Assembly (NCBI GenBank): GCA_900547685.1
Contig: URHS01000015.1
Coordinates: 1-49,110, forward strand
From: an uncultured Blautia sp.
GTDB lineage: Bacteria > Bacillota > Clostridia > Lachnospirales > Lachnospiraceae
Reading direction: 5' to 3'
Length of the DNA: 49,110 nucleotides
Of this stretch, positions 23,512 through 32,306 are shown one piece after another. The notes below the pieces were generated by a model. That model had not been told where the DNA came from, did not search any database, and was given only the letters and a program-made list of their open reading frames with translations. Both the position numbers and the translations under genes were made by a program. Within the stretch, counting starts at the first letter, position 1. Every line of letters starts with the position of its first letter.

Positions 23512-24540
23512 ATGGGACAATTTAAAGTTTATAACAGCTTTCCGGAGGAATTTACTTTTATCTCTAATTCTTTTCTGGATTTTTATATGCCGTCCGCTAA
23601 TGGAGAATTTGTTAAAATTTATCTCTATCTTCTGCGCCACGCATCCGGAAAAGGAACTACATTGGATTTATCCTCTATTGCTGATGCTTTTAATTGTACA
23701 GAGGCAGATATACAGAGAGCTCTTCGTTACTGGAAGAACTGTGATATACTGGACACGGTTTTTGACGGAAATGGAAATCTGAGGGAAATTGTATTCTATT
23801 CTCCAAAGGAGAAACCGGATTCTATTAATGAAACTGCAATAACTACAGAAAAACCGGTATCTGCCGGTTTCGCACTTACACCGGATAAGGTCAAAGAGTT
23901 AAAGAACAATAGCGAAGTACGACAGCTTCTATTTATTGCAGAACAATATCTGGGGAAAAACCTTTCCCCTACAGATATGCAGACTTTACTATATTTATAT
24001 GATGAAGTAAAACTGTCCTCTGACTTGCTGGAATACCTGATTGAATATTGCGTATCGAAGGGCAGCACCAGCATGGCATATATTAAAAAAGTAGGTCTTG
24101 CCTGGGCAGAACAGAATATTACAACCGTTACCGAAGCAAAGGAAGAAACAAACCTCTATAATAAAAATTATTTTACTATATTAAGAGCTTTCGGCATTAA
24201 AAACCGAAATCCTCTGGATAAGGAAATCCAATACATGAATTTGTGGCTGAATCAGTATGGGTTTACTCTGGACGTTATTTCCGAAGCATGTAACCGCACA
24301 GTTCTTGCAACAGGAAAAGCAAGCTTTTCTTATGCAGACAGTATTTTGGAGAGCTGGTTTAAAAAGGGAGTTCATCATCTATCGGATATCGATGTCTTGG
24401 ATCAGAATTTTCAACAAAAAAAAGCTGCAAAAGCTCCAGCTTCCAAGCCCCAGCCTGCTCCATCAAAAAATAAATTTAATAATTTTCATCAGCGCAATTA
24501 CAACATGGCAGAGCTTGAAAAACAACTTCTGAACAAATAA
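23512..24540 (+). CDS. dnaD: DnaD-domain primosome protein
   Basis: 342 residues. The N-terminal 100 residues are a winged-helix DDBH1-type domain (FVKIYLYLLRHASGKG), and two DDBH2/DnaD_C-type segments follow (about 125-210 and 220-300, with YLIEYCVSKGSTSMAYIKKVGLAW and the variant YxxxIxxxW seen as YADSILESWF). DnaD-like proteins help load the replicative helicase at oriC and restart sites in Firmicutes. The basic, Ala/Pro/Lys-rich C-terminus may bind DNA. A DnaI helicase loader gene follows after 16 bases, which supports the assignment. It could equally be called a DnaB/DnaD fusion-type initiator. Confidence 0.92.
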   Translation: MGQFKVYNSFPEEFTFISNSFLDFYMPSANGEFVKIYLYLLRHASGKGTTLDLSSIADAFNCTEADIQRALRYWKNCDILDTVFDGNGNLREIVFYSPKEKPDSINETAITTEKPVSAGFALTPDKVKELKNNSEVRQLLFIAEQYLGKNLSPTDMQTLLYLYDEVKLSSDLLEYLIEYCVSKGSTSMAYIKKVGLAWAEQNITTVTEAKEETNLYNKNYFTILRAFGIKNRNPLDKEIQYMNLWLNQYGFTLDVISEACNRTVLATGKASFSYADSILESWFKKGVHHLSDIDVLDQNFQQKKAAKAPASKPQPAPSKNKFNNFHQRNYNMAELEKQLLNK

Positions 24541-24556
24541 GGTAAGGAGATTTACT

Positions 24557-25543
24557 GTGTCACTTAAAAACTTTCAATATGATGCACTTATGCGCAGCTA
24601 TAATCAAAAGCAACTTCTTCATAAGCACGAACAAAGTGAACGAATTGCACAGGCAGAAGAAAAAATGCCACGATTAGCAGAAATCCGTAAGGAAATTGCC
24701 GCTCTGGGACTTTTAAAAGCCCGCATTAGTCTTGGTGCTGTAAAAGCAGAAGATTTTAATCTTTCTGAAAAAATACGTCAGCTTTCTAATGAACGTACAG
24801 AAATTTTGGCACAAAACGGATATCCTAAAGATTATCTGGATATGCATTATGACTGCCCTCTTTGCAGGGATACTGGCTATATCGGTTCTGAAAAATGCAG
24901 CTGTTTCCGAAAAGCTGCCGTTGATTTACTGTATACCCAGTCCAATATCCGAAGCATCCTGAATACAGAAAATTTTAATTATTTTTCTTTTGATTACTAT
25001 TCTCCTGATTTTGTGGATGCGGCCAGCGAAATTACCTCTTTGGACTCTGCAAAAAATGCTTATGAAAAATCATGGGATTTTATTAACAGTTTTCCCTGCG
25101 GCAATAATCTTCTTATTTACGGAGATACTGGTGTAGGAAAGACTTATCTTACCCACTGTATTGCAAAAGAACTTTTAGATCGTTCCTTTTTTGTTTTATA
25201 TTTTACTTCTTTCGATTTATTTGATTTGTTATCTAAAAATGCCTTTAACAAGGATACCGAAGCCGCCGATATGGCACAATTTGTTTTCGACTGTGATTTG
25301 CTCATTATTGATGATTTAGGCACTGAGCTCACCAACAGCTTTATTTCTTCTCAGCTCTTTTGCTGCATCAATGAGCGAATTATCAATAAAAAATCAACTA
25401 TCATTTCTACCAATCTTACAATGGAAGATTTTCTGGATACTTATTCCGAAAGAACTTTTTCCAGAGTAACCAGCAATTACACCATGCTGAAATTGGTTGG
25501 AAATGACATAAGAATCCAAAAAAGACTTTTAGGAGGAAAGTAA
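24557..25543 (+). CDS. DnaI/DnaC-type helicase loader ATPase
   Basis: 328 residues, starting at a GTG with AAGGAGA six bases upstream. An N-terminal helical helicase-interaction region is followed by a Cys cluster (Cys100, 103, 114, 116) as in Bacillus DnaI, and an AAA+ ATPase domain with Walker A GDTGVGKT (189-196), Walker B LLIIDDLG (about 254-261) and an arginine finger region near YSERTFSRV. It loads the hexameric replicative helicase with the DnaD-type protein encoded upstream. The prs gene follows after two bases. Confidence 0.95.
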   Translation: MSLKNFQYDALMRSYNQKQLLHKHEQSERIAQAEEKMPRLAEIRKEIAALGLLKARISLGAVKAEDFNLSEKIRQLSNERTEILAQNGYPKDYLDMHYDCPLCRDTGYIGSEKCSCFRKAAVDLLYTQSNIRSILNTENFNYFSFDYYSPDFVDAASEITSLDSAKNAYEKSWDFINSFPCGNNLLIYGDTGVGKTYLTHCIAKELLDRSFFVLYFTSFDLFDLLSKNAFNKDTEAADMAQFVFDCDLLIIDDLGTELTNSFISSQLFCCINERIINKKSTIISTNLTMEDFLDTYSERTFSRVTSNYTMLKLVGNDIRIQKRLLGGK

Positions 25544-25545
25544 AA

Positions 25546-26739
25546 ATGTCACCAATGTCACCAAAAACTGCAACCCCTTTAGATTCCCTTCCTGTAGGCC
25601 GTCTGGGTATCATTCCATTAAAAAGCTGTGAAAAGCTGGGAAACAAAGTAAACGATTACATCGTAAACTGGAGAAAAGACCGAGATCATCAGGAAAAAAA
25701 TGACCTAAAATTCGAAGGCTATCAAAGAGAGTCCTACTTAGTAAGTGCACAGACTCCTCGTTTTGGCTCAGGAGAAGCCAAAGGTGTTCTGGGCGAATCA
25801 GTACGTGGTGATGACCTTTACCTGATGGTAGATGTATGTAACCATTCTCTGACTTACAAAGTTTGCGGACAAGAAAACCACATGTCACCGGATGATCATT
25901 TTCAAGATTTAAAGAGAATTATTGCGGCTGTAGGAGGCAAAGCCCGCAGAGTAAATGTAATTATGCCATTTCTCTATGAAAGCCGTCAGCACAAGAGAAC
26001 AGGCAGAGAGTCTTTAGACTGTGCTCTGGCTCTTCAGGAACTGACACACATGGGAGTAGACAATATCATCACCTTTGATGCTCATGATCCCCGTGTACAA
26101 AATGCAATTCCACGCCATGGTTTTGAAACTGTTCAGCCTGCTTATCAGTTTATCAAAGGACTGTTTAAGGCAGAACCTGATTTAGCTGTTGACAGTGATC
26201 ATTTAATGATTATCAGTCCTGATGCAGGTGGTACAGGACGTGCTATTTACCTTGCAAACGTACTTGGCGTAGATATGGGTATGTTCTATAAACGTCGTGA
26301 TTATTCTACAATTATAGATGGAAGAAACCCTATTGTAGCTCATGAATTTTTAGGTGCTGATGTTTCTGGAAAAAATATGATTATTATTGATGACATGATT
26401 TCTTCCGGTGACAGTATGTTGGAAGTAGCTGCTCTCCTGAAAAAGAGAGGTGCTGCAAAAATCTTTATGTGCTCTACTTTCGGTCTTTTCACTAATGGTT
26501 TGGAAAGATTTGACGCAGCTTATAAAGAAGGAACTTTTGACCGTCTTCTTACCACTAATTTGGTATATCAGACAGATGAACTTTTAGAAAAACCTTACTA
26601 TGTAAACTGTGATATGAGTAAATACATTGCATTAATTATTGATACTTTAAATCATGATGGTTCTATCAGTAAACTTTTGAACCCTGTTGAACGTATCAAT
26701 AAACTCCTGTTAAAACACAATGAAAGTCTGAAAAAATAA
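25546..26739 (+). CDS. prs: Ribose-phosphate pyrophosphokinase, long divergent form
   Basis: 397 residues, about 80 longer than typical PRPP synthetases (about 315). Domains are an N-terminal extension of about 85 residues, then the paired phosphoribosyltransferase folds: the flexible ATP loop FLYESRQHKRTGRES (about 147-161), TFDAHDPRV (about 182-190), SPDAGGTGRAIY, and the PRPP loop IIIDDMISSGDSM (about 284-296). The usual FPYARQDRK and DLHA motifs are altered, so it belongs to a diverged Clostridial class. It makes PRPP from ribose 5-phosphate and ATP for nucleotide, His and NAD synthesis. Its ATG is two bases after dnaI and uses an AGGAGG inside that gene. Confidence 0.85.
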   Translation: MSPMSPKTATPLDSLPVGRLGIIPLKSCEKLGNKVNDYIVNWRKDRDHQEKNDLKFEGYQRESYLVSAQTPRFGSGEAKGVLGESVRGDDLYLMVDVCNHSLTYKVCGQENHMSPDDHFQDLKRIIAAVGGKARRVNVIMPFLYESRQHKRTGRESLDCALALQELTHMGVDNIITFDAHDPRVQNAIPRHGFETVQPAYQFIKGLFKAEPDLAVDSDHLMIISPDAGGTGRAIYLANVLGVDMGMFYKRRDYSTIIDGRNPIVAHEFLGADVSGKNMIIIDDMISSGDSMLEVAALLKKRGAAKIFMCSTFGLFTNGLERFDAAYKEGTFDRLLTTNLVYQTDELLEKPYYVNCDMSKYIALIIDTLNHDGSISKLLNPVERINKLLLKHNESLKK

Positions 26740-26748
26740 AATATCGTC

Positions 26749-26777
26749 TTGAAATTAACAGATTTCAGGATTATAAT
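26749..26777 (+). promoter_or_regulatory. Promoter of the small membrane protein gene
   Basis: -35 TTGAAA (26749-26754), 17-bp spacer, -10 TATAAT (26772-26777), 44 bases before the ATG. Confidence 0.8.
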
Positions 26778-26821
26778 AAAAGAAAAAGTTCATATATTTT
26801 TTCAGGTCAGGAGGTGCCACT

Positions 26822-27040
26822 ATGAAAGATAAATTTATCCCAATTTTAAGTGTTTGTACTGCGTTATTTGCGATTTTCTATGCCGGCTATGTTTATCAGG
26901 TTACACAGAGTATCAGTCTTGTAACCATTGTTCTTTTAATTGCTGGTCTGGCACCTGCAATTCATACGGCATGGAATTATGTGAAGATTAAACTGGAAGA
27001 ATACGAAGTTACACATTTTAAACATCACTATCATTGTTAA
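26822..27040 (+). CDS. Small two-helix membrane protein of unknown function
   Basis: 72 residues. Two hydrophobic helices (about residues 6-25 and 32-50) are joined by a short polar loop, and the C-terminus is charged and ends in a His-rich HFKHHYHC. GGAGGT before the ATG and a dedicated promoter support it as a real gene. It resembles small Lachnospiraceae membrane proteins of no assigned role. The His/Cys tail could bind a metal, which is a guess. Confidence 0.65.
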   Translation: MKDKFIPILSVCTALFAIFYAGYVYQVTQSISLVTIVLLIAGLAPAIHTAWNYVKIKLEEYEVTHFKHHYHC

Positions 27041-27081
27041 TTTTTTTCTTCATATAAAATTGGAGTCAACACCTCCTTTCT

Positions 27082-27124
27082 AACAGGAAAGAGCCTCGGC
27101 TGTATAGCCGGGGCTCTTTCTGTT
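27082..27124. terminator. Strong bidirectional terminator
   Basis: Nineteen-base arms (27082-27100 and 27107-27124) with a six-base loop and one or two weak pairs. It lies between two convergent transcription units and includes the stop of the YhaN-like gene. Confidence 0.9.
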
Positions 27125-28586
27125 AAAGTTTGTGCAAAGAAAACGGTATTCCTGCCTTCTCTAAAGCTTGTATTTCCCGTTTATTACTACTAAATAAGAT
27201 TATCTGAGTTTTCCTTTGGCTAATATATTCAAACGCCTGTATGAGGCGTTTTTCGTCATACATTGCAAAAGTCTCATCAAGAATCAACGGAAGCTCCTCC
27301 TCCTGACATAAAATTTCGCTGCATGCCAACCGAAGAGCTAAATATACCTGTTCTACTGTTCCATAGCTCACCTGATAAAGCTGTAAATATTTCTCTCCTG
27401 TGTCCAGATAAATCTCGGAATTCTCGGTTAAAAGGACTCGCTTATATTTTCCTCCTGTTATTTGTGCAAAAATTTCAGAAATTTCATCTTGGAGCTTTTG
27501 CCCTGTAAGTTTCTGAAGATTTCCCGCAGCCTCCTTTATTTTGGCCTCTGCAATGGAAACAGCCTGTATCTCCTTGCGTATTTTCTCTGCCTGAGCATAA
27601 TCACTCTTTCTCTCCGCTGCGTCCTCTTTCAGATTTTCAATTTTGGTTTGCCTTTCCTGAAGACTTTCTGCCAAAAGTTTTCTCCGTTCCTCTGTTTTCG
27701 CCTTTTTCGCAGCTTGCTGCTCCTGTTTCCTTTTTTGTGACAACAGATGGGACAGTTCAAAATACATTCCGTACAGCAAAAGCGGAAGTACGATAGCCAT
27801 TATCAGGCTTTTCCAAATCCATGCGCCCAACACTGCTCCGGCTAAAAGAAAAACTGTCAAAAGAAAGATTTTCCCTTTTCCGGTCTCTTGGACTTCTTTT
27901 GCAGAGACCTCTCCTGAAGGCTTTTCTTTTAATTTTCTCTGAATATTTTCTATTTCTTCTTCCTCATGACGAATTTTCAAAGAAATCTCATGCTCCAGCT
28001 TTTCCTTTTCCAAAAGAATTTCTTTTTCTTTTTGTTCCAACTCTTTCCTGTGTTTCTTTAAAATCTCCACTGCCTGTTCCGGATGAAAACGAAAATCCCC
28101 GGTTCCTTGAAACTCAGACAGATAATCACGGATTTCTTTCAAAAGCCCCTCTTCTGTTCTGCTTTTTGCCTGTCCTATGGAAACTGTATTTTCATATACG
28201 TTCTCTGTAACTCCTCCCAGAAGCATATCCAAATCCCCATGTTCTACAGACAGCATTTCTCCATCTGTTTCGCAGATAAGTGTAGGTTCTTTTGCAAATT
28301 TTCCAAATCCTCTTTCCAGACGAAATTTTCTTTCTCCACAGGTAAACATCATACTTCCCTCATACCAGTTTTCATTTTCCCATGGCATATAACGGCTATA
28401 AGCATCCGTCTTGGAAGCTTTTCCTCTACCTCTTTTCATACCAAACAGCATACTCTGAAGAAATACATGAATCGTGGACTTTCCACTCTCATTCTCACCG
28501 AAAAGAATATTTATTCCTTCTTTCAGGTGAATCTCTTTTCCCTGAAATTTTCCAAAGTTCTTTAAAATCAGACGATTAATAATCAT
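27123..28586 (-). CDS. YhaN/SbcC-like AAA ATPase with central membrane hairpin
   Basis: 487 residues. The N-terminal head has Walker A GENESGKST (30-38) and a Q-loop region near VSIGQAKSR. Coiled coil (about 180-230) runs into two hydrophobic helices (about 242-285), followed by a second coiled coil (about 290-365). The C-terminal head has SYGTVEQVYLALRLA (signature) and LPLILDETFAMYDE (Walker B/D-loop). It is about half the length of Bacillus YhaN. With the YhaO/SbcD-like phosphoesterase upstream (4-bp overlap) it likely forms a DNA-end processing complex held at the membrane. Activity and membrane topology are inferred. Confidence 0.85.
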   Translation of the reverse strand: MIINRLILKNFGKFQGKEIHLKEGINILFGENESGKSTIHVFLQSMLFGMKRGRGKASKTDAYSRYMPWENENWYEGSMMFTCGERKFRLERGFGKFAKEPTLICETDGEMLSVEHGDLDMLLGGVTENVYENTVSIGQAKSRTEEGLLKEIRDYLSEFQGTGDFRFHPEQAVEILKKHRKELEQKEKEILLEKEKLEHEISLKIRHEEEEIENIQRKLKEKPSGEVSAKEVQETGKGKIFLLTVFLLAGAVLGAWIWKSLIMAIVLPLLLYGMYFELSHLLSQKRKQEQQAAKKAKTEERRKLLAESLQERQTKIENLKEDAAERKSDYAQAEKIRKEIQAVSIAEAKIKEAAGNLQKLTGQKLQDEISEIFAQITGGKYKRVLLTENSEIYLDTGEKYLQLYQVSYGTVEQVYLALRLACSEILCQEEELPLILDETFAMYDEKRLIQAFEYISQRKTQIILFSSNKREIQALEKAGIPFSLHKL

Positions 28587-29644
28587 AGTATTTCCTCCCC
28601 TGATTCTAAAAGTGCCTCTACACCGTACTGAAAGGCTTTTTCCGTCTCTTCTGTAATTTCTTCCTTCTCAAATAACGCAAGATATGATTCCATAATACTG
28701 CCTTTATAATTTTCCTTTAACTGTTCTTTGGAATATGCCATTTGAGTTTTATCTTCCACATCTCTGATATTCCCCAGCTTATAAAAAGCATCTGTAAAAA
28801 ATTCTGTATGAGCAGGCTTTTTCCCTTTCAAAAGAACCGTATAAAGATGTTCTTCTCCCTGTTCTTTTATTGCCTCTCGGATGGTATTCTCTAATGAAAA
28901 ATGTGTCGTATCATTCTCCACCTCCACAGAAACAGTTTTATATTCCCTTATGGATGAAGGAACAAACTCTATATAAATTTCTTTTTTTCGAATTTCTCCT
29001 TTTATGTAGCCATGAGCACCTGTCTCATTTTTATCAAGAGGTTCTAAAGAACCTGCATAAGCTGCCTTGTTTTTTAAAAGTACCTGGGGCTTATGGATAT
29101 GTCCCAGCGCCACATAATCAAAAGGTGTATAGAGAAAAGTATCTCCTGAAATAGGGATATGACTTTCGTCTCCTCCGTGAGCCAACAAAATATTTACAGG
29201 CATAGGGGAAGAAATCTGTATCTGATTATATCTTGACTCTAAGATTTCTCTGCTGTGATAACTGAAGCCATATACACGAACACCCAAGTCCTGAAAATCC
29301 ACATAGGAAAGTTCCTCCTTAGAAAGCCAGAAAACATTTTTTGCCCATGAAATCTTTTTGTAAAAAGAATTTTCTTTTATGTAATCGTGATTTCCTGCAA
29401 TGAGAACAATTTTTGTATTGGGAATGGATGCAAACAGAGCATTTACTTCTTTTAATTCTTTTAGCAAGGGCTGTCTGTGGAATAAATCTCCGGCAATGAG
29501 AAACAGACCGGCATTTTCTCTGCCGGCCTGCCTGATAACATTTTGAAAACTTTCCCAGATTTCCCTGCCTCTGTCATAACTCCAAGGGAAGCCTTTATCC
29601 GGCATTGCCCCCAGATGTACATCTGCTATATGGAAAAATTTCAT
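28583..29644 (-). CDS. YhaO/SbcD-like metallophosphoesterase
   Basis: 353 residues with the full calcineurin-like phosphoesterase motif set: HIADVHLG (5-12), AGDLFHRQ (about 52-59), AGNHDYI (about 83-89), LAHGG and LGHIHKP. The residue pattern matches the Mre11/SbcD nuclease family in the YhaO branch. A C-terminal capping region follows from about residue 220. It should form a dimeric Mn-dependent nuclease with the ATPase encoded by the next gene, overlapping by four bases. The pair is probably involved in double-strand end processing. asnS lies nine bases upstream. Confidence 0.88.
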   Translation of the reverse strand: MKFFHIADVHLGAMPDKGFPWSYDRGREIWESFQNVIRQAGRENAGLFLIAGDLFHRQPLLKELKEVNALFASIPNTKIVLIAGNHDYIKENSFYKKISWAKNVFWLSKEELSYVDFQDLGVRVYGFSYHSREILESRYNQIQISSPMPVNILLAHGGDESHIPISGDTFLYTPFDYVALGHIHKPQVLLKNKAAYAGSLEPLDKNETGAHGYIKGEIRKKEIYIEFVPSSIREYKTVSVEVENDTTHFSLENTIREAIKEQGEEHLYTVLLKGKKPAHTEFFTDAFYKLGNIRDVEDKTQMAYSKEQLKENYKGSIMESYLALFEKEEITEETEKAFQYGVEALLESGEEIL

Positions 29645-29653
29645 AATACTCCT

Positions 29654-31045
29654 TTATAATTCACAGTTGTTTACAGTTCTTGGGAATGGAATAACGTCAC
29701 GGATATTCTGCATACCTGTTAAATACATAACACATCTTTCAAATCCAAGCCCGAAACCGGAATGACGAGTAGAACCATATTTACGTAAATCCAGATAAAA
29801 TCCGTAATCCTCTTCGTTTAAGTTCATTTCTTTCATTCTCTGGCTTAATTTTTCGTAAGAGTCCTCTCTCTGGCTTCCTCCGATGATTTCACCAATTCCC
29901 GGAACAAGACAGTCCATAGCAGCAACTGTTTTTCCATCTTCGTTTTGTTTCATGTAGAAAGCTTTGATTTCCTTTGGATAATCTGTAACAAATACAGGAC
30001 GTTTGTAAACCTGTTCTGTTAAGTATCTTTCGTGTTCTGTCTGTAAATCACAGCCCCAGTATACTTTATAATCAAACTTATCGTTTGCTTTTTCCAGAAT
30101 TTCAATAGCTTCTGTATAAGTAACGTGTCCAAACTCAGAATTTAATACGTTGTTCAGTCTGTCTAAAAGACCTTTATCTACGAAAGAGTTAAAGAAATTC
30201 ATTTCTTCCGGTGCGTTTTCCAGAACGTAACGAATGACATATTTCAGCATAGACTCTGCCAGCGCCATATTGTCATCTAAGTCTGCAAATGCCATTTCCG
30301 GCTCAATCATCCAGAATTCTGCTGCATGACGTGTTGTGTTGGAGTTTTCTGCACGGAATGTTGGTCCGAAAGTATAAATATTACGGAATGCCTGTGCAAA
30401 TGTCTCTCCGTTTAACTGTCCGCTTACAGTAAGATTTGTCGGTTTTTTGAAGAAATCCTGTGAAAAGTCAACTTTTCCTTCTTCTGTTTTCGGAATATCG
30501 TTTAAGTCCATGGTTGTAACCTGGAACATTTCTCCGGCACCTTCACAGTCACTTCCTGTAATCAGTGGTGTATGAACATACACAAATCCCTGTTCCTGGA
30601 AGAACTGATGAATAGCATAAGCAATCAAAGAACGCACTCTGAATACTGCCTGGAAAGTATTTGTTCTTGGTCTTAAATGAGAGATTGTTCTTAAATATTC
30701 CATGGAATGACGTTTTTTCTGTAAAGGATAATCTGCTGCGGAGTCACCCTCTACCATAATCTCTGTGGCCTGAATTTCAAAAGGCTGTTTTGCCTGTGGT
30801 GTTGCAACTAAAGTTCCCTTTACTACAATTGCTGCTCCTACATTTAATTTTGAAATCGCCTGAAAGTTTTCCATTGTATCATGGTATACAACCTGTAATG
30901 TTTCAAAAAAGCTTCCGTCATGAAGCACAATAAATCCGAATGTTTTAGAGTCACGGACACTTCTTACCCAACCGCCCACAGTAACTTCTTTATCCAGATA
31001 TTCTTCTCTGTTTCTGTAAATTTCTTTTACTGTTGTTAACTGCAT
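29654..31045 (-). CDS. asnS: Asparagine-tRNA ligase
   Basis: 463 residues with an N-terminal OB-fold anticodon-binding domain (VTVGGWVRSVRDSKTFGFIVLHDGS) and a class II catalytic core: motif 2-like FRAENSNTTRHAAEFWMIEPE and motif 3 GFGLGFERCVMYLTG. The residue choices match AsnRS and not AspRS. It attaches Asn to tRNA-Asn in the cytoplasm. GAAGGAG precedes the ATG. I see no T-box leader in the 125 bases upstream. It is followed within nine bases by the YhaO-like gene. Confidence 0.97.
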   Translation of the reverse strand: MQLTTVKEIYRNREEYLDKEVTVGGWVRSVRDSKTFGFIVLHDGSFFETLQVVYHDTMENFQAISKLNVGAAIVVKGTLVATPQAKQPFEIQATEIMVEGDSAADYPLQKKRHSMEYLRTISHLRPRTNTFQAVFRVRSLIAYAIHQFFQEQGFVYVHTPLITGSDCEGAGEMFQVTTMDLNDIPKTEEGKVDFSQDFFKKPTNLTVSGQLNGETFAQAFRNIYTFGPTFRAENSNTTRHAAEFWMIEPEMAFADLDDNMALAESMLKYVIRYVLENAPEEMNFFNSFVDKGLLDRLNNVLNSEFGHVTYTEAIEILEKANDKFDYKVYWGCDLQTEHERYLTEQVYKRPVFVTDYPKEIKAFYMKQNEDGKTVAAMDCLVPGIGEIIGGSQREDSYEKLSQRMKEMNLNEEDYGFYLDLRKYGSTRHSGFGLGFERCVMYLTGMQNIRDVIPFPRTVNNCEL

Positions 31046-31170
31046 ATCTTTATCTCCTTCTTATCAATCCGTATGCTAAAAGCTTTGCAATTTCCTTATA
31101 GTATATCTCATTGCCCTGTTCAGTGCAAGGCTAAACTCCCCAATTCTCTGTTTTCTAAAGGAGCAAACAA

Positions 31171-32289
31171 TTATTTTAAGTTCTCCGGATTGAGACATTC
31201 CAGTTCAGGAACTACAAATCTTCCGTCTTTACGAACCAGAACATCATCAAAATAGATTTCACCACCGCCGTATTCCGGTCTCTGAATTAACACTAAATCC
31301 CAGTGGATTGCTGAATGATTACCGTTTGGCGCATCATTTTCATAGCATCTGCCCGGTGTGATGTGAATAGAGCCCTGAATTTTCTCATCAAAGAGTGTAT
31401 CTTTCATAGGATTTAATACATAAGGGTTTACTCCGATAGCAAATTCTCCTACATAACGTGCACCTTCATCAATGTCAAATACTTTGTTAATTCTCTCTGT
31501 GTCATTAGCCGTTGCTTTGATAATTTTTCCATCTTTAAATTCCAGACAGATATTTTCATAAGTAAAGCCCTGGAATGCAGAAGGTGTATTATAAGATAAA
31601 GTTCCGTTTATAGAGTCTCGCACCGGTGCAGTGAAGACTTCTCCATCAGGAATATTGCATTCACCGCTGCATGGAACAACCGGAATATCTTTAATGGAGA
31701 AAGTCAGGTCTGTTCCCGGTCCTGTAATACGTACCTTATCTGTCTTTTCCATATATTTTACAAGAGGTTCCATTGCCTTTGCCATCTTACCATAGTCTAA
31801 AGTACATACATCGAAGTAAAAATCTTCAAAAGCTTCCAGACTTGTATTGGAAAGCTGTGCCATAGAAGCGTTTGGATATCTTAAAACAACCCATTTTGTC
31901 TTTGGCACACGGATGTTTCCATGAACCGGTGTACTGTAGTACTGCTCGTAAAGGTTTAACTTTTCTGCAGGAACATCCGCTTTCTCAGATACATTATCTC
32001 CTCCACGAATACCGATATAACAATCCATCTGAGACATTTCCTGTCCATCAATTTCAGCCATAAGCTGAAGCTGCTCCTTTGTACAATGCAGAAGCATTTC
32101 TCTTTCTACCTGTGCATCTGTAAAATGTGGAAATGGAATTCCGCCTACCTCATACACTTCTTTTATCAGTTGTCTTGCCAGCGCTTTTGTTTCATATCCT
32201 ACGTAATGAATATAAACTTTTTCTCCTTTTTGAACTCTGCAAGAATGATTTACTAATACTTTTGCTAATTTTTTAATTCTTTCATCCAT
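31171..32289 (-). CDS. M29-family aminopeptidase
   Basis: 372 residues of the thermophilic aminopeptidase (M29, AmpS/PepS) family: an N-terminal RVQKGEKVYIHYVGYE start, the metal-ligand stretch CSGECNIPDGEVFTAPVRDS (about 210-229) and the later GARYVGEFAIGVNP and NHSAIHWDLVLI regions containing the remaining His/Asp ligands. These are cytosolic, two-metal aminopeptidases that release N-terminal residues from short peptides. AAAGGGAAAAA precedes the ATG. It sits 17 bases after the gene for a large surface protein in the same direction. Confidence 0.9.
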   Translation of the reverse strand: MDERIKKLAKVLVNHSCRVQKGEKVYIHYVGYETKALARQLIKEVYEVGGIPFPHFTDAQVEREMLLHCTKEQLQLMAEIDGQEMSQMDCYIGIRGGDNVSEKADVPAEKLNLYEQYYSTPVHGNIRVPKTKWVVLRYPNASMAQLSNTSLEAFEDFYFDVCTLDYGKMAKAMEPLVKYMEKTDKVRITGPGTDLTFSIKDIPVVPCSGECNIPDGEVFTAPVRDSINGTLSYNTPSAFQGFTYENICLEFKDGKIIKATANDTERINKVFDIDEGARYVGEFAIGVNPYVLNPMKDTLFDEKIQGSIHITPGRCYENDAPNGNHSAIHWDLVLIQRPEYGGGEIYFDDVLVRKDGRFVVPELECLNPENLK

Positions 32290-32306
32290 AATTTTTTCCC
32301 TTTCTT

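Noticed and set aside
31046..31170. T-box leader for asnS
   Set aside because: The upstream region is short and lacks the T-box sequence and specifier stem.
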